Position numbers and translations under genes: made by a program
The notes under the pieces: model-generated
The model's database searches: none
Told to the model about the DNA's origin: nothing
What the model saw: the letters and a program-made list of their open reading frames with translations, nothing else
Shown: piece after piece, positions 30,270-43,038 of the stretch
Layout: each line of letters starts with the position of its first letter
Position numbering within the stretch: position 1 is the first letter of the stretch
NCBI GenBank assembly: GCA_911728455.2
Contig: OU452228.1
Coordinates: 13,034,104-13,098,103 of the forward strand
Length of the DNA: 64,000 nt
From: Marthasterias glacialis
Taxonomy: Eukaryota; Echinodermata; Asteroidea; Forcipulatida; Asteriidae
Reading direction: 5' to 3'

Positions 30270-30622
30270 CACTATGGCCAACAGTGCCAATGCTACGCCT
30301 TGTCTTTATTCAAAAAAGTAGGCATACCGAATGAACAGTTTTGGCCAACATTACCGATATACCTTGTCTTGATTCAAAGATTTAGGGCACCAGTAACGCT
30401 AGTTTGCCTATACATGTACTTAACAACACCGCACCTTACCTTGGCTAAATATAGAGTGAGCCTACCAAAAGCAACAATTTGCCCTAAATGACCAATTTGT
30501 ACTTTGTCTTGATTCATAGACAGAAATTTGCCCTAAATGACCAATTTGTACTTTGTCTTGATTCATAGACAGAAATTTGCCCTAAATGACCAATTTGTAC
30601 TTTGTCTTGATTCATAGACAGT
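30270..30622 (+). repeat. Degenerate repeats leading into a 49-bp minisatellite
   Basis: Three nearly identical 49-bp units (TTTGCCCTAAATGACC...GATTCATAGACAGAAA) at 30478-30622 follow degenerate relatives with CTTGTCTTGATTCAAAGA at 30276-30480. A related degenerate array is at 55495-55735. Confidence 0.85.
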
Positions 30623-31452
30623 AAGCATGTCATCCAATAGCACTAATTTCAGCACCGGCGCCAGATAATGCAGTACAGCACCGGTGTCTATTATAAGTTC
30701 TACAGACCGCAGTCGCCTTTCGAAAATGGCAAGTTTTGTTGGATTGACAATGCTGTACAACCCCTCTATGATGAGCTGGCAAGCTCACGGTCCCGGGGGT
30801 GCCCCTACCAAACAAGAATGTGCCCACCGATAATTCCTGACGCATTTATTGTAGATTTCGTCGTAATAATATCCGATCGGGGGGCCACACAAATTAAAGC
30901 TGTTCCGATTAGAACAATAAAACGTCTAAACTGAATATAGTTATTGACAATAAAATTGAAACATCTGTTACTCATGTGCTTTAATGAATTAGGTCCATAA
31001 CTTTAGCCGATTACAATCATTCATGGGTGAGCGGAATTTGGGCAAATAAAAAAAGACAATTGCTCTCCCTTAGAGAGCGCTAACCAGACCCATACGTTGT
31101 TGTAGTGCCTTTGTCTTTAAAATTTACTCCTTACAGTTGTAACTCGTGAAATCCACTGGAGGAATAGAGGCCTTCGAAAAATTGTACCAGAACTTTTGAA
31201 AAGCGTTTACTTTTGCCAACTCGTGATCAATTTTACGCCATGTCCGAATTAGCAATGGATATGCCTAAAAATGCAACATTGCTGCTATAGCCAACGGCTG
31301 AAACCGCTATTAAAGTTCAAACGTGACCTCAACTAGTTTGGGAGTAAACCATCTTGTCTTATTCCCTGGCAACAAGAGGTTGTATATGCGTATACTAAGC
31401 TCACAGTAACCCAACCATTTTGAAGAGACAACCTCGCAGTGTTAAAATTAGG

Positions 31453-31560
31453 CCGTGGCCGAATAAATGGCTTGGGCCGTAACTCCAAATGGCCTACTCT
31501 TCAATGTTGCCGTTGCAACCAATTGCCATAGCCGATGTCGCTTGATACGTACGCAGCTTT
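31453..31560. mobile_element. Foldback MITE, GGCCGTGTCTGAATC family, copy 2 (degraded)
   Basis: AGGCCGTGGCCGAATAAATG...TCTTCAATGTTGCC...CGATGTCGCTTGAT follows the inverted sequence of 21918-22033. Confidence 0.6.
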
Positions 31561-31603
31561 ATTTTGTGTATAGACAATTCTGCGTCCACCCACTTATTTC
31601 ATT

Positions 31604-31744
31604 TATTATTTAACAACAATAACACTTCAGGCAGAAATATTTCAAGGAAAGCTTTCTACCATCATTATCTTTATACAGTGTAAGGTATATGTAAATCTGT
31701 GAACATGATTGTTTTTCTTATCAATGTTGAGTTGGGGCTTTAAT
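31604..31744 (+). repeat. Right part of the TTAA MITE, second copy
   Basis: ACTTCAGGC...TTTCAAGGA, GTAAGGTATATGTAAATCTG and GTTGAGTTGGGGCTTTAA align with 27690-27824. The left end is missing. Confidence 0.75.
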
Positions 31745-32270
31745 TGCCGTTAACTTTTTTGTTCGTTTATTTGTTGTTATATTTTTTTCAGTCGTTGGAG
31801 ATAAGGGACGCACCCGCTGCACCCATCCCTGAATCCGCGACCGACTTTTTAATGTGGCACTTTTTACCATGCCGAACTAAAATGTTAACTCGACAAAAGA
31901 GCGACGTTTAGCACAAACTTTTGATTTAAGTTCGACACTGCCCTGTAGCACGGCAAGCTTTGCCGTGTTGCACGACGTGGTGACAAACGTCGCGCTCTTC
32001 CGTGTCGAATCACGAATTGAATCCTCAGTCGGGCGATGCTCTTTGGGAATACGCATGTGCATAGCTTTTTGAAATTCAGTTTCGAACGTCGAAATTATCC
32101 CAATCCTCGCGTAGGACTAGCCTTCTTGTACTTCTGTGGGGGGAAAAAGTACTGAAACATCCGCCCTCCACTGAACAAAAACGTGTAATGTTTTAAAATG
32201 TGACCATTCTCCATGTTAGTACCTTTACCGTAGCTGGGAGTTTACCCGGGACGGCCATCCAAACTGGGTG

Positions 32271-32666
32271 TTAAAGGCAAAGTATACCTTTGGTTTTTGG
32301 AACCGTACGTTTGCCTTAATGCTATATAATTGTAGATATATACCATAAAACTAACCTGTGTAAATTCCATTTCAAAAGGTGGCAGCGTTTTTGAGATATC
32401 GCCAAAAATCTGGAGCGGTTGCGTTCACGCAGAAGAAGTATCCTTCATTGGATTACACATTCTGAGAAGCGTTACGGCCATAATGCTTCTCAGATTCAAG
32501 TGTTTGAGGGATAAAAAGTGATATATTTTTCCATAACTGCAGTACTTCGAAGTGAAACGTTTCTCAAAATGCATTATACTATCCAAAGCTGCTGTACTCC
32601 TTACCAAGTAAGTTTTTATTGCAAACAATTTTCAGAGTCATTACCAAACGTATGCAATGCCTTTAA
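32271..32666. mobile_element. TTAA-flanked MITE, TTAAAGGCA family
   Basis: Begins TTAAAGGCAAAGTATACCTT and ends CAATGCCTTTAA, with TTAA at both ends. Internal stretches (CTTACCAAGTAAG, GAAACGTTTCTCAAAATGCA, GAGAAGCGTTACGGC/TGCTTCTCAGATTC) fit a MITE I recall as abundant in sea star and sea cucumber sequences. This identification is from memory. Confidence 0.75.
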
Positions 32667-35600
32667 AGGAGTAAATTTTTAGTTCTGAGCACACTGTTGG
32701 CTCATTACATAATTATCTTTTATCTTAAAAAAATACATTTGGAAGATATCAGATATTCGATTACCCCCACCCCCTCCCTTAAAATAAAATATTTGCCGTC
32801 AGTTTCCCCCAAATGCGCCGTCGCTGTTCGGAACAACACCTGTTACCGTCATAGTCGCTGTGTAGAATATTAATTCTGAGCGCAGGCCAAATCGTTACCG
32901 ACTTCTTGCTCTCCAATTGCTCTGACAAAAGCCACTTAATGCCCCTGTCCTTGGTTCCTGTAAAAAACCGCAGTTGGTCCAAACTGAATAGACGGAAAGG
33001 AACCCAGATTCTGTAGCGTTTAAGACGTATTCAGGGTCGTCCGTTGGAGGAAATGATTACATTGTTTTTTTTCTCAGACTAAACACGATTCAGTTAAACA
33101 CCAGGGTTGGTAATCCTTGAGTTCCTGAAACAATGGTTTTAAATATTAAACAAACAAATTATTACAATTTATTTACGGTTTAAAAGTACAGAATTTGTAG
33201 TTCTCGAAAAGTAACACGAATTTGCTTCAATCTAAAAGCTCTCTGATTATGAATTTGTTATTAGTTCCAAACCACCAGAGAAAGATTTCTTTCTTATACA
33301 GAAATACAATAAGGCGAGAATATAGTACTTGAAGACACAAGAAATCAATATTATATTAATGTCAAAATCATAATGATAACGCTCTCCACCATAAAACTTG
33401 TCGTCTTGTTTTTTAAAAGAGAGTCGAACGAAATCGATTAGTTTATTTCTGAAATCTACAGAATGTTTGTTCTAGTGGGAAATCCCTTTTCTTCACACCC
33501 ATCCGAGCGGATTGTTATTATTTTTATTTATTTATTTTTTATTTATTTATAATAACTCCAATTATTAACTCGAGCTAATAAAGCTCTTTTTCCTCGTGTC
33601 TTATAGTCACATGAGACAGTCAAAAGTTATGATAAACGGGGATTTGGGTGAATTATCTTTGGTAAATTGTATTGTAAGACATTGTAACCACCAAAATGAT
33701 CTCAAAGAAACAATTATGTAAGATAATCGGTTCATTTGTTTGTACTGTTAACGGGGGGGGGGGGCTCGAAAATTATATTCAAGCTTATAGGCCGTTCCGA
33801 GGTTGCAAAACTTTCTTTATACGGATTTTAACTTTCCCTTGTTAATATTCACCAAACGTTTGTTTAACCCTTTCCCAAAAAAACTTCTAGATTTTAAATC
33901 GTCAACTTTCATCGTTCAGGTTTCCATATTATTATTATTTTTTTTAAGTTGATTAACGTGACAGAATTTCCTCCCTTTGTTATCTCCTTGTCCCACTCCT
34001 TTGCCATTTTTCTCCGGTCACTGTCTGCTCGTCCATCTGTTGTATTAGACCTATACTGGTTTTATGTTCTTGCATCCCTGTATATTGATATTTTCTGTCT
34101 TTGTATTCAACCGATTAAGTTTATTTAGTGTCATTCAAAGGCAATCTGCTACACGCCTCGTCTTATACAAACCATACCACCATGCTTTTCTTAAAAAATT
34201 GTGTTTTGTTCATGCCTGCCCTATAAAACTTTAACTGCGTCCATAAATACATAATCAATTGAACCGAATTAAGGGATCTTTGTTTTTAATACGAACCGCG
34301 CACAAAATATTGCCTCGATAATCCGGATTTTTGAGCAAACAATCCATTGATATTTCAATCCTGTCTGAACGCTGATCCGACTTTGCGAGGTTTGTAAAGC
34401 CACGTAAATCCATGTTGACTTGATTGGTGTCCAAACACGGTTCTAACATATGTTGCTTGAAGAGATGCAGTCAAGCGGGAACTACTTTTGTAGCCGAACC
34501 CAAGAAGCTGAACAGATTTTTATGACGAAACAAAAAAAATGGTTGAAAACGATTTTTGTTGCCAAACAAACGAGTTTTATGAGCGTTGATGGGATTATTC
34601 GCTCTCTGGTCAAGCACTACTCTCCTTTGAATTGAAGTCACTACAAAGCGATTAAAGGGAGCTAATGTGATCGCAATATGTCATATAAATGAATGGAACG
34701 ATTAATGGTGTAGGCTTGCCAGCGGACCTTTTTTTGTGTGAGTGCAGTCCAAACTTAATGATCTCGTACGCCGATTTGTGGGCTGTAGACCTTCATTTTG
34801 TAATGTCACAGCCGCGAGTTTTGCCAACCGTGGTTGGCAAAAGTACGGGCGGCCTTCACTGCAAAAAAGTACTACAGTTTATTATTTTGACCATTTGCGC
34901 ATGAATTATTTGGTTTGCGGTAACACCATGTGATTATATCTATTGACCAATAATGCTATCAACTTCATACCCATGTTAGTGATAAATAAAATGTACTACC
35001 CAAAACAAAAAGTAAACTTAACTTCCTAAGGAATTATTCAAAATTTTCACAAAATTGTGAAAATTTGCCAAGCCAGTTTAAACATTTGTGACGCTCGAGG
35101 CCTCCCATAGAAAATGGTGGTCCATGTTTGTAAACAAAAGGGTTACGTTGGCTGTTCCATAACCATACACCTCGAAAAGAACAGGGGAGTTGTGTGGCAC
35201 GAACTGTGTGGTATAATCTGAGAATATTTTTATAAAGACAAAATGCTTTTCTTCGAATGTTTATCGGCATGTGGTAGAATTTAAATGAGTGACTTTGGTC
35301 GATTAAAAGGACAATAAGCATGATCTTAAAAATGTAAATCTGACGGCTTGGTATAACGTTGGTGCTGGGAAAAAAATCCCTCAAGATATTTTGTGTTTTA
35401 TTCTTCTGTGTACATACCACTCGCGTTTGTGTGAAGCAAATAGTCGCATAAATTTCCATATACTATTACGCACTTGTTGAGAACGGTAGTACCTTTTTTA
35501 GTTGAAGTTCTCTCAAGTTAGTTATAAGACGTTCCTTGAGGACCAAAAGATAATTTGAACAGAATATAACCCCCAATAAACAATATTTAATTTGTGATAA

Positions 35601-36385
35601 TATCGATGGTTTTTGAAAGAGTATGCTCATTCACTCCACTCGTTTCAATAAAAACAAGTAGTGTGCAAATTACAGTTTCATCGAACTTTTTAGTCACGTT
35701 TTAGTGAAACCAGCAAAACATGCCTGATGTTTTGCTTATTCCGATTGTTGTAAGTTTTCAGAACATTTAAAAGGAACATTTGTTTTTCAATAATGGTACC
35801 AATCATGTTCTTTATTATCTTCTTGTGAGAGCTCAAACCCCGCAGAAATCCCCACAAGACCCACCGTTTGTACCGACCCCCCACCCCTGCTCAACCCGTA
35901 TTCCCTAAGCCTGAGAAGATCGTCAACCACTGTTAACCAAACTGGCTACACAATTTTCAGCCCCCTAAACCAACCTAATAGCCGTCAAGATGGAACCTAA
36001 CGTATGGAGCTTAAATCTACATACAAACTCCGCACTTTAACAACCTCCATCTCAAGGTAACAAGCCGTTCTCTAATCCCCATCATGCATCTGCACCGCGA
36101 GTGGTGCAAGTTCAAGTCCACGTTCGACTCATAACTCCGTACGAGAAAAAAAATCAAGGTCTCCAGAGAGCCTTGTTCTTTCTTTGGGATCAAGGGCTTT
36201 CAAGACTCTTCGAACGCGAGATGTTCATCAACCAGGGCTGAATTACATTTTCTAGTTTACAGTATATTTACATATTTCTGCTAGTGAGAAATAAGCATTG
36301 AAGGGAACCATCAAACAGTATCAGACGACATTAGCAAAATTGTTTTACGTTTGGCTATTTCTGTTTTGTTTGTGGTATCTACTAG
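32667..36385. other. Intergenic, no gene recognised
   Basis: AT-rich with a (TTTA)n-like stretch near 33520-33550 and a poly(G) run near 33764. No conserved protein segment on either strand. Confidence 0.5.
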
Positions 36386-36697
36386 GGCGGCTCGTATGAG
36401 TACCGGTATTGACTCTACTATTTGGCAAAGTGTTCCACCAGCACACAGGCCGCAGCTAGACTCTGGTCGTCAGAGTGATGGAGAACCCATCGCTCAAGTA
36501 CAGCATTCTGCTAAACCCATCTCCGGTGTAAAAAAAAAAGTGAACACTTTCCATGCCTCAATGTTGAACGTGACCAAGTTTTCTAGGGAGCTTTCACTGA
36601 GGAAGACAGCGTGTAATTCGCTTTCGAGTATAGGGGGGAAAAAGTTCAGTAAAACAAGGTCAGGTTCTACTTTGACCCGAAATACTGATCAAAGTAG
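36386..36697 (+). other. Weak candidate exon of unknown gene
   Basis: A 312-bp open interval preceded by a good acceptor (TTTCTGTTTTGTTTGTGGTATCTACTAG shortened: pyrimidine-rich tract then CTACTAG at 36379-36385) and followed by a donor-like AGTAG|GTAATG. It would encode a Ser/Thr/Lys-rich stretch (for example HASMLNVTKFSRELSLRKTA). No family is recognised and no partner exon found. It may equally be chance or transposon-derived. Confidence 0.2.
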
Positions 36698-36795
36698 GTA
36701 ATGAATCTTCCAGGTGTCCCATTTGATCCTGGCACGCTTTGATTATTATTGGTTCTCTTGGGAATTGGACTATTTGTATTCTACTGAAAGCTTAA

Positions 36796-36989
36796 AAAAA
36801 AAATATATATATATATATATATATTTTATGTACAGTGTAACACTATAAGTGTGGAAGAGTCCGGGGGTTTCCTCTGTACGTTGTTATTAATAGTCCGGTG
36901 TGTTACAGACCGTGTAACATGTGACATCACTTGTTTACAAAAGAGACACCAGAGTCACAGACTTTCTGCGGGGGAGATTGGCAGCGTGC

Positions 36990-37021
<32 letters not shown>

Positions 37022-37060
37022 CAATTTTAAAAAAATATGGGTTTTTTTTTATTATTATTA
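36796..37060. repeat. Simple repeats: (AT)n and T30 tract
   Basis: An A run then (AT) about 12 times at 36796-36826, and about 30 consecutive T at 36992-37021 followed by (TTA)n near 37050. Length is likely polymorphic. Confidence 0.95.
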
Positions 37061-37145
37061 TTATTAACATTACGAAAGGGGCACATCTCAAAACATGTTC
37101 AGTTGGTATTTTGTACAGTTCTTGATTGGATGTGGTAATTATAAT
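36833..37145 (+). repeat. Dispersed repeat R3, copy 2
   Basis: Aligns with 21618-21923 through AGTGTGGAAGAGT, GGGGGTTTCC, TGTGACATCACTTGTTTACA and the terminal CTTGATTGGATGTGGTAATT. Interrupted by the T30 tract. Confidence 0.65.
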
Positions 37146-37337
37146 GAACGTTTTAATTGAAGCCTATGCAGCATTGTCATAATACTCAGACATCAAATGC
37201 CGGTATAACCCGCCGGTATCCATACAATTATTTTTTTGATATTCTTCCATTTTTATTGCATTTTTATTTTGTGCTGGGATACATGGTAGATTAGTGTGTT
37301 CTTCTCACTGAATGGATCACACAGGATAAACAGTTAG

Positions 37338-37410
37338 GAAATAACTAAATAAATGAACAAACAAATAAACAAATACACAAATAAATCAATCAATCAATCA
37401 ATCAATCAAA
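37338..37410. repeat. (AAAC/AAAT/AATC)n simple repeat
   Basis: Runs of AAATAAATGAACAAAC and then (AATC) about six times. Confidence 0.9.
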
Positions 37411-40400
37411 AAGCTTACTCGGTGTGAGGCTGCTACAAGAAACCTGAGAAGGGTTTTGAACTGGAAAAATTAATATCGTTTTCATTTGTCACAAAATAAT
37501 GTCTGAAAAACCTGCACATTTCAAAGTGGCCTGCGACGGCATCTTTTGCAAACATACCAAAATACTTATGAAGGAAAACAAATGTACGTCAAGATATGTG
37601 TAAATGTTTCTTTGGAAAACGGTGGATGTCTTGTTAAATATAGGCTGATAAATATAGGGATCTTTCCTGTTTTCCAGGATAGATAAATAAGAAAGGACTC
37701 ACAACATTAAATCAGGACGATTAGTCCAATAATAAATTATCACTGCAGTCAATGTTAATGTAATATTATTTTTGTCAGATAGTATCATAAACTAGGCATG
37801 TACCGATTCTTGAAGTCAACTTTTAGTCGAATTATATCAAGTTTTTTACTGTTTCTCCACGTGATGCCAGGACAATCTTTTTCTGTTATACCATCTCGTG
37901 TCTTCGCATGAAGCCTACGTGCTGAAAATGGCCCGACATCGGAGCACCCAGGCGCGGTACTCCACACGCCACGTGTCACGGGAATGTCCACGGTGTAGCC
38001 TGTCCTGTAATTCACGCTAGATACAAGGATACAAGTCGTCTACCGTATAGCCTCTTTTCCCTTGTCAGGTTTCCTGTCTGGGAGAATATATTTCTAAACG
38101 ATGGAATCTGCAATGCGTCAATGGTGGTGGGGGGGGGGGCTGGTCTTCACATAGAACCCTCAAGGACAATGTGTTTTGCCAGGTATTTGTTTAACGAGAA
38201 GTAAAACAAAGAAGTTCACTTTTAGCATCGATCGTTGATTGTTATTGACAAGATGCTCCTATTAATAAATTAACCAAAACAAACGGCGATATACCGGCAA
38301 CTCATGTGCATCAGATGGTTCAACTATTTTACCAGATTTCATTTTTTTTTTCGAGGACGAAACGTTTATCGCCCCCAAATTTTCGTAACATAAAATAATG
38401 CGTTCAGTAAATAAACACAGCCATGGCCGTTTGTTATCAGTATGTTATGATTGTTTTGTTTCCTTTAAATAATATATAAATACCATCTGTCTTTGCACAA
38501 GGCGCGACTTGGTAATATTATATGCAACTTTGCGCGTGTTGTAAACTGCAAATTTATAGGGTCTACCCTGTGAGAGCGTATTACAACAGACTGAGATTGG
38601 TTTGGGGTTTATTGTTAAGAATTTGTTATAAAATGTTAATCAAAGTAACGAAATAATTAAACAAGTGTGAATAATAAAGTCTGTCACGCGAGAGCCGTAA
38701 ATTTCAGCGCCCAGCTTTGTAAGTTAACCGCCCAGCACTATTTCGGGGTAGCTATATACGTGCCACATCTCGGCTTTGTTTTACGCACGACTGTTTACGA
38801 TTTCTTGGACCACAATACTGGGCTGTTTTCGACAAGCGATCCGCCAAATTAATTGCGTGTATATGATTTTTTTTTATAGCTCCGTTGGATGGCACACGGT
38901 ACTGAGTAAACAGGAATCTCTTTTTTGGTAAACCGCATTGTTAAACACGGACACGGTCCAACAGCGATACCTGGGAATCTTTGACAGTGATTGGTCAGAA
39001 GTTTTTTTTTTAACGTCAGTGATGGTGTTTACGAGCCACGGAAAGGACGTTGTAAATCTGCATCGCCCATTGTCTATTGGCTTCAAAACTGTGCATCCCA
39101 CACATTTTTATCTAAATCAAGCACATGTTATGTGTGGCTTTGTTGTCTCCACTTCAGAACGAAGTCAAATGTTTTCTTTTCCTGTTTACAAGAATATTAT
39201 TTCATCAAGAATTTATATAAAAATTGGAAAGTGATTATTAATGTTGGGAGGAACTTATGTAAATCAAAATTAAAAAAAAAAAAAAGTGAAATTAACGCTC
39301 AAAACATGAATGAAATGATCTTTTGAGACAAAACCAAGAGTAAAATATGACAATCTATGACCAAGGCGACAGTGGGGATTGACAGGCATGGGTTTACCGG
39401 ACACGCGAGTACAAATCCCGGCAACAAAGGGGGGGCACTCACGTCTACAAGCCGGGTGGTCATGCGGACATGATACGGTGAATCGAATGGGGCTCGCGAA
39501 CCGCTCGCGCCCGGGCTTGCTCATCAGAAATCACCCGCCTGCTCAAAAAGGTAACACTGACTTGGTGCTTAATCCATCTAAAGTGCAAACTGCCCCAGGC
39601 TGGTTCAACCAAAAAAAAATTATATATTCTGCCACCTCCCTTATCTAATTCAGTCAGCTTATTTTATCTTCACTTTCCACATTGTGTAATTAAGAGTTTT
39701 CAATTTTTGGAAATAGCAGTCTTACTCAACACACACACCGAGGAAGGAATTGTTTACCGGCCATTGGTTTGCTGCCCTAGCCGGTGTTTCCGCTCCGATC
39801 GCCCCGTGTGTCTTCGACTGCAATCACCCACCATTAAGAATTCATTATTTGAATGACACACGAATAGCCGGTTATCTACGAAGCCTGATAATAGCTTATC
39901 GACTGTGAAGATTCTGATTCATTTTGCCCAATCAAAAGCACCATTTTTCATCTTTGATTGAAACGATAACAATAATTGTATGGCAAAGAGTACACCGACA
40001 GCAATGTGCATAGGTCCTGACTGTCAGGTTAGATAATATCAATATTTTGTTAATTATTTTATTTCCTCTTATATCCACTTCCATAACGCGCTTTGATTTT
40101 GGTAAAACTTTAAGAAATATTATGGTTATTTTCTCTTTAATAGTAGACTCTCATCTTGCATGGATTTTTAGCTTTTATTTTGGAATAAAAAAAGAAAAAT
40201 CTCATATCCTGGAACGCATAATGTTGTATGCTGCAGCGAGCATTTCTTATCCCCTGCTATCTTTGATTAGTACAAGTAAAAGTTATCCACCTCGAAATGC
40301 AAGCGCTGACGGGTCTTGCCTCTTCACACGACCCACCCCTTAAGTACGTGGCAATATCTGTAAGAGACCCGTCCCCCACGTGTTTAACACCGACCGCACC

Positions 40401-41419
40401 GTGTCATCTCATTGACTACGGGTACAGTGACGACTGCAGCGGGCACGCGAGTGTGACCTTATCGGGTCATTCGCTCTCGCGCACCCGGTACTTCGTAAAC
40501 CATTTAGTGGCTCTGATATTGCACCCGCTTGAAGTCGCAGTTTCTGATTTATGGTTGGATAGGCGGGCAGCAGGTTTAAAGAGTTGCCTTGCTCGTTCAA
40601 CACACAGCAGGGTTTTTTGTGTTTTTTTCGGTGTTTTTTTTTTTACTTCTTCTGGCATGTTATCTCTCTAAATTGACCCTTTAGTGTTGTGTATTGCCCT
40701 TAATACCACAGCACCTGTTATGATAGTGGTTATAAAATGCTTGGATGATGAACCGGACAGACCCCCATCTTCGTCGAAACAATTAGTGTCCAAGCTAGTT
40801 TCACTTTCTATATCAACGAACATACACAGTGCCACACTATTGTGCAAAACGGGAACAAGGAAATTGGCAATGGGTTGGTTCATTTGGACTTTTACATTCG
40901 GTGCTGCTCCACTGAATCCAAGTCAATTTGACTTTCCACGACTCAAACAAAGAACGCTTGTAGTTTATGTATATTAAGATAGCCATACGACTATACATTA
41001 ACCACCCATGCGGCTCTGAATCAAGCTCGATCTCCGTCAGCCGTTTTCAAATCGACGACACAAAATCTAGCCCGGTGTCGGAGCTGAGAAAATTAGTTTT
41101 GAGTAAAAGCCTTTGATGTAATTTATTGTTATACCAGCTCCTTCCTCTATTTTAAGCTTGTATCTTGCCACCACTAATGACACAGTAATTTCGCACCAAA
41201 GCTTCTTCGTGTGTTTTTCTTGGGAAGAGTGGGGGTGGGGTGAGGCACTGAGGGGGAGGGGTGGTGTGGGGAAGTTGGCCGAGATCAGAAATGGCAGAAG
41301 AATGACAAATGGAATGAGTTTCGGTGCAGCGTTTTTTGGTATCCCTTTGTCCGATTGATGAAAAAAGTGAAGCCACGTGTAGATATTGTAATCGATATGA
41401 AGGCCCCTCGCGTAAAAAG
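37411..41419. other. Intergenic, no gene recognised
   Basis: Mostly unrecognised. A stretch at 39820-40000 has an unusual density of developmental-factor-like sites (ATTCATTATTTGAAT, CATCTTTGATTG, GATAACAATAATTG). A GC-richer patch at 40290-40600 has open frames but no recognisable protein. Confidence 0.45.
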
Positions 41420-41525
41420 GACATGTCCGAAATGGTGGCTGTGGCTACGGCAGTGGCTAAGGGTGTTGCCAAGGGCTTCAACACTCGGTGATCCAGCCGT
41501 AGCCACTATACTTCCAACACGGCCT
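41420..41525. mobile_element. Foldback MITE, GGCCGTGTCTGAATC family, copy 3
   Basis: ACATGTCCGAAATGGTGGCT, GTGGCTACGGC and, in inverted order, AGCCGTAGCCACTATAC...CAACACGGCC. Confidence 0.65.
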
Positions 41526-42895
41526 AAGTTGAGACAGAGAGGCAGAGAGATCCCTGTATGGCGTCAATGTCAGCTGATAAAGCGGATTTAAATCTGAATG
41601 TATTAGAAGCCTTGGCCCATTCTATGTTTTTTTTCATGACAGGATATTTCTCTGGGCTCTACTTAGGTTCAAATTGTGAATATAGCCTTGTAAAGTAGCA
41701 CTGTCCAGGTGTGTCCACCCCTCATAAAAAGTTAGTTGTGGTCTTAAAAAAAAGCACTTACAGGAACCGCACAATATTGAAGTCGCCTCCATGAATAGTG
41801 CACTGGTGTCGCTGATAATCTATCGACTTTTTTTTTACCCGTTTAATGCTGAGGTTTGTTTGAATACCTGCAGTCAGACTTGAATTAAACAGGGACTTTG
41901 ACATAGCCAAACTCTTGTTGCTTGAAACAAAACGATCACTAAATATTCACAATAAAATGCAGAGCAAAAATTTAAAAAAGATATATAATACATTTTTCGC
42001 TGGAAAGTAACCATATAGTTCTGCAGATACCTGTCGTCTCTTTTTTTCACGGACTCACGTCGCACCCTGCTGATTTGTTTTAGTTTATCAATAATTGCAA
42101 AGCAAAACTATACAGAACCTCCCCCCCCCCCTGATGGGATCCGCTATTCGGGGCCAGTCAAGCGCGGGCAAATCGTGAGGTTCTTCACCGTATGTCCATG
42201 ACAGCGACCCGGTCACGTTTCCTACCAACCCGTGCGATCCCCTCTCCAAAAGAAAGGGGGAGGAAATGAGCGCACCGGTTAAACTAAATCAATATTTTAC
42301 TACTTTGTAAAGCGCATGTGACTGGTTAAAAAAAATCATCGGTCTTTTCATTAACAATATCTTTAGTAATATATCCTGGCATTGTGCATTGAATGTGAGC
42401 CAATGAACTTAATCTTAATGACCTACTTTTTACACAGACTTAATTGGACACTTGTTTTTGTAGTTCGCGTAATTAGAAGTGTTTGTGTTTTGATAGAGGT
42501 TTCAACAACGCCACAATCAAAATGATAATTGGGCAGGGTTTTTTTCTTTATCAAAGTGGACAAAAGATTGCCCTCATTTGTTGCTAGTTAATGAGATGCC
42601 GATATTCGCAAAAAGCATTTAAGGCCTAATCATGCATATGCTGTTCGATTGTGTTAATACTGTATGATAGACATGGACCCATGTTTTATTTGTAGTCTCC
42701 TTCTTTCCCACCACCGTTTAGGTATAAACTTCTTTAACCTGAACTATTGGAAAAGTTCAAGTTTATTTGCAGCGGTGATGAAAGTCCCACAGACCTTCCA
42801 GTATTAGGAGGTTTGTCACTTCCACTTGGAAGTGTAAACGGAATGGGTCAAATTTAGTGTGTTTTTTTTAATAACGGACGCTGGACTGAAAAATA

Positions 42896-43038
42896 GGCCC
42901 TTTCCGAACCACGGCTTGGGCTCAGATTCAGGCTCCGTCAGCCTGTTTTGAAGCCCTGTAAGGAAAGCGCACGTTTTCTAAATAACTAATGGAGCCTGAG
43001 CCTAAGCCAAAGCGTAAGCCGTGGCTTCGAAAAGGGCC
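42896..43038. mobile_element. Foldback MITE, GGCCCTTTCGAA family, copy 1
   Basis: Left GGCCCTTTCCGAACCACGGC; right (inverted) GGCCCTTTTCGAAGCCACGG. Internal GGCTCCGTCAGCC and its inverse GGAGCCTGAGCC. Related to 51888-52038 and the half copy at 27389. Confidence 0.8.

Noticed and set aside
40297-40671. Open frames on both strands in a GC-richer patch
   Set aside because: No recognised domain and competing frames on both strands; composition alone explains them.
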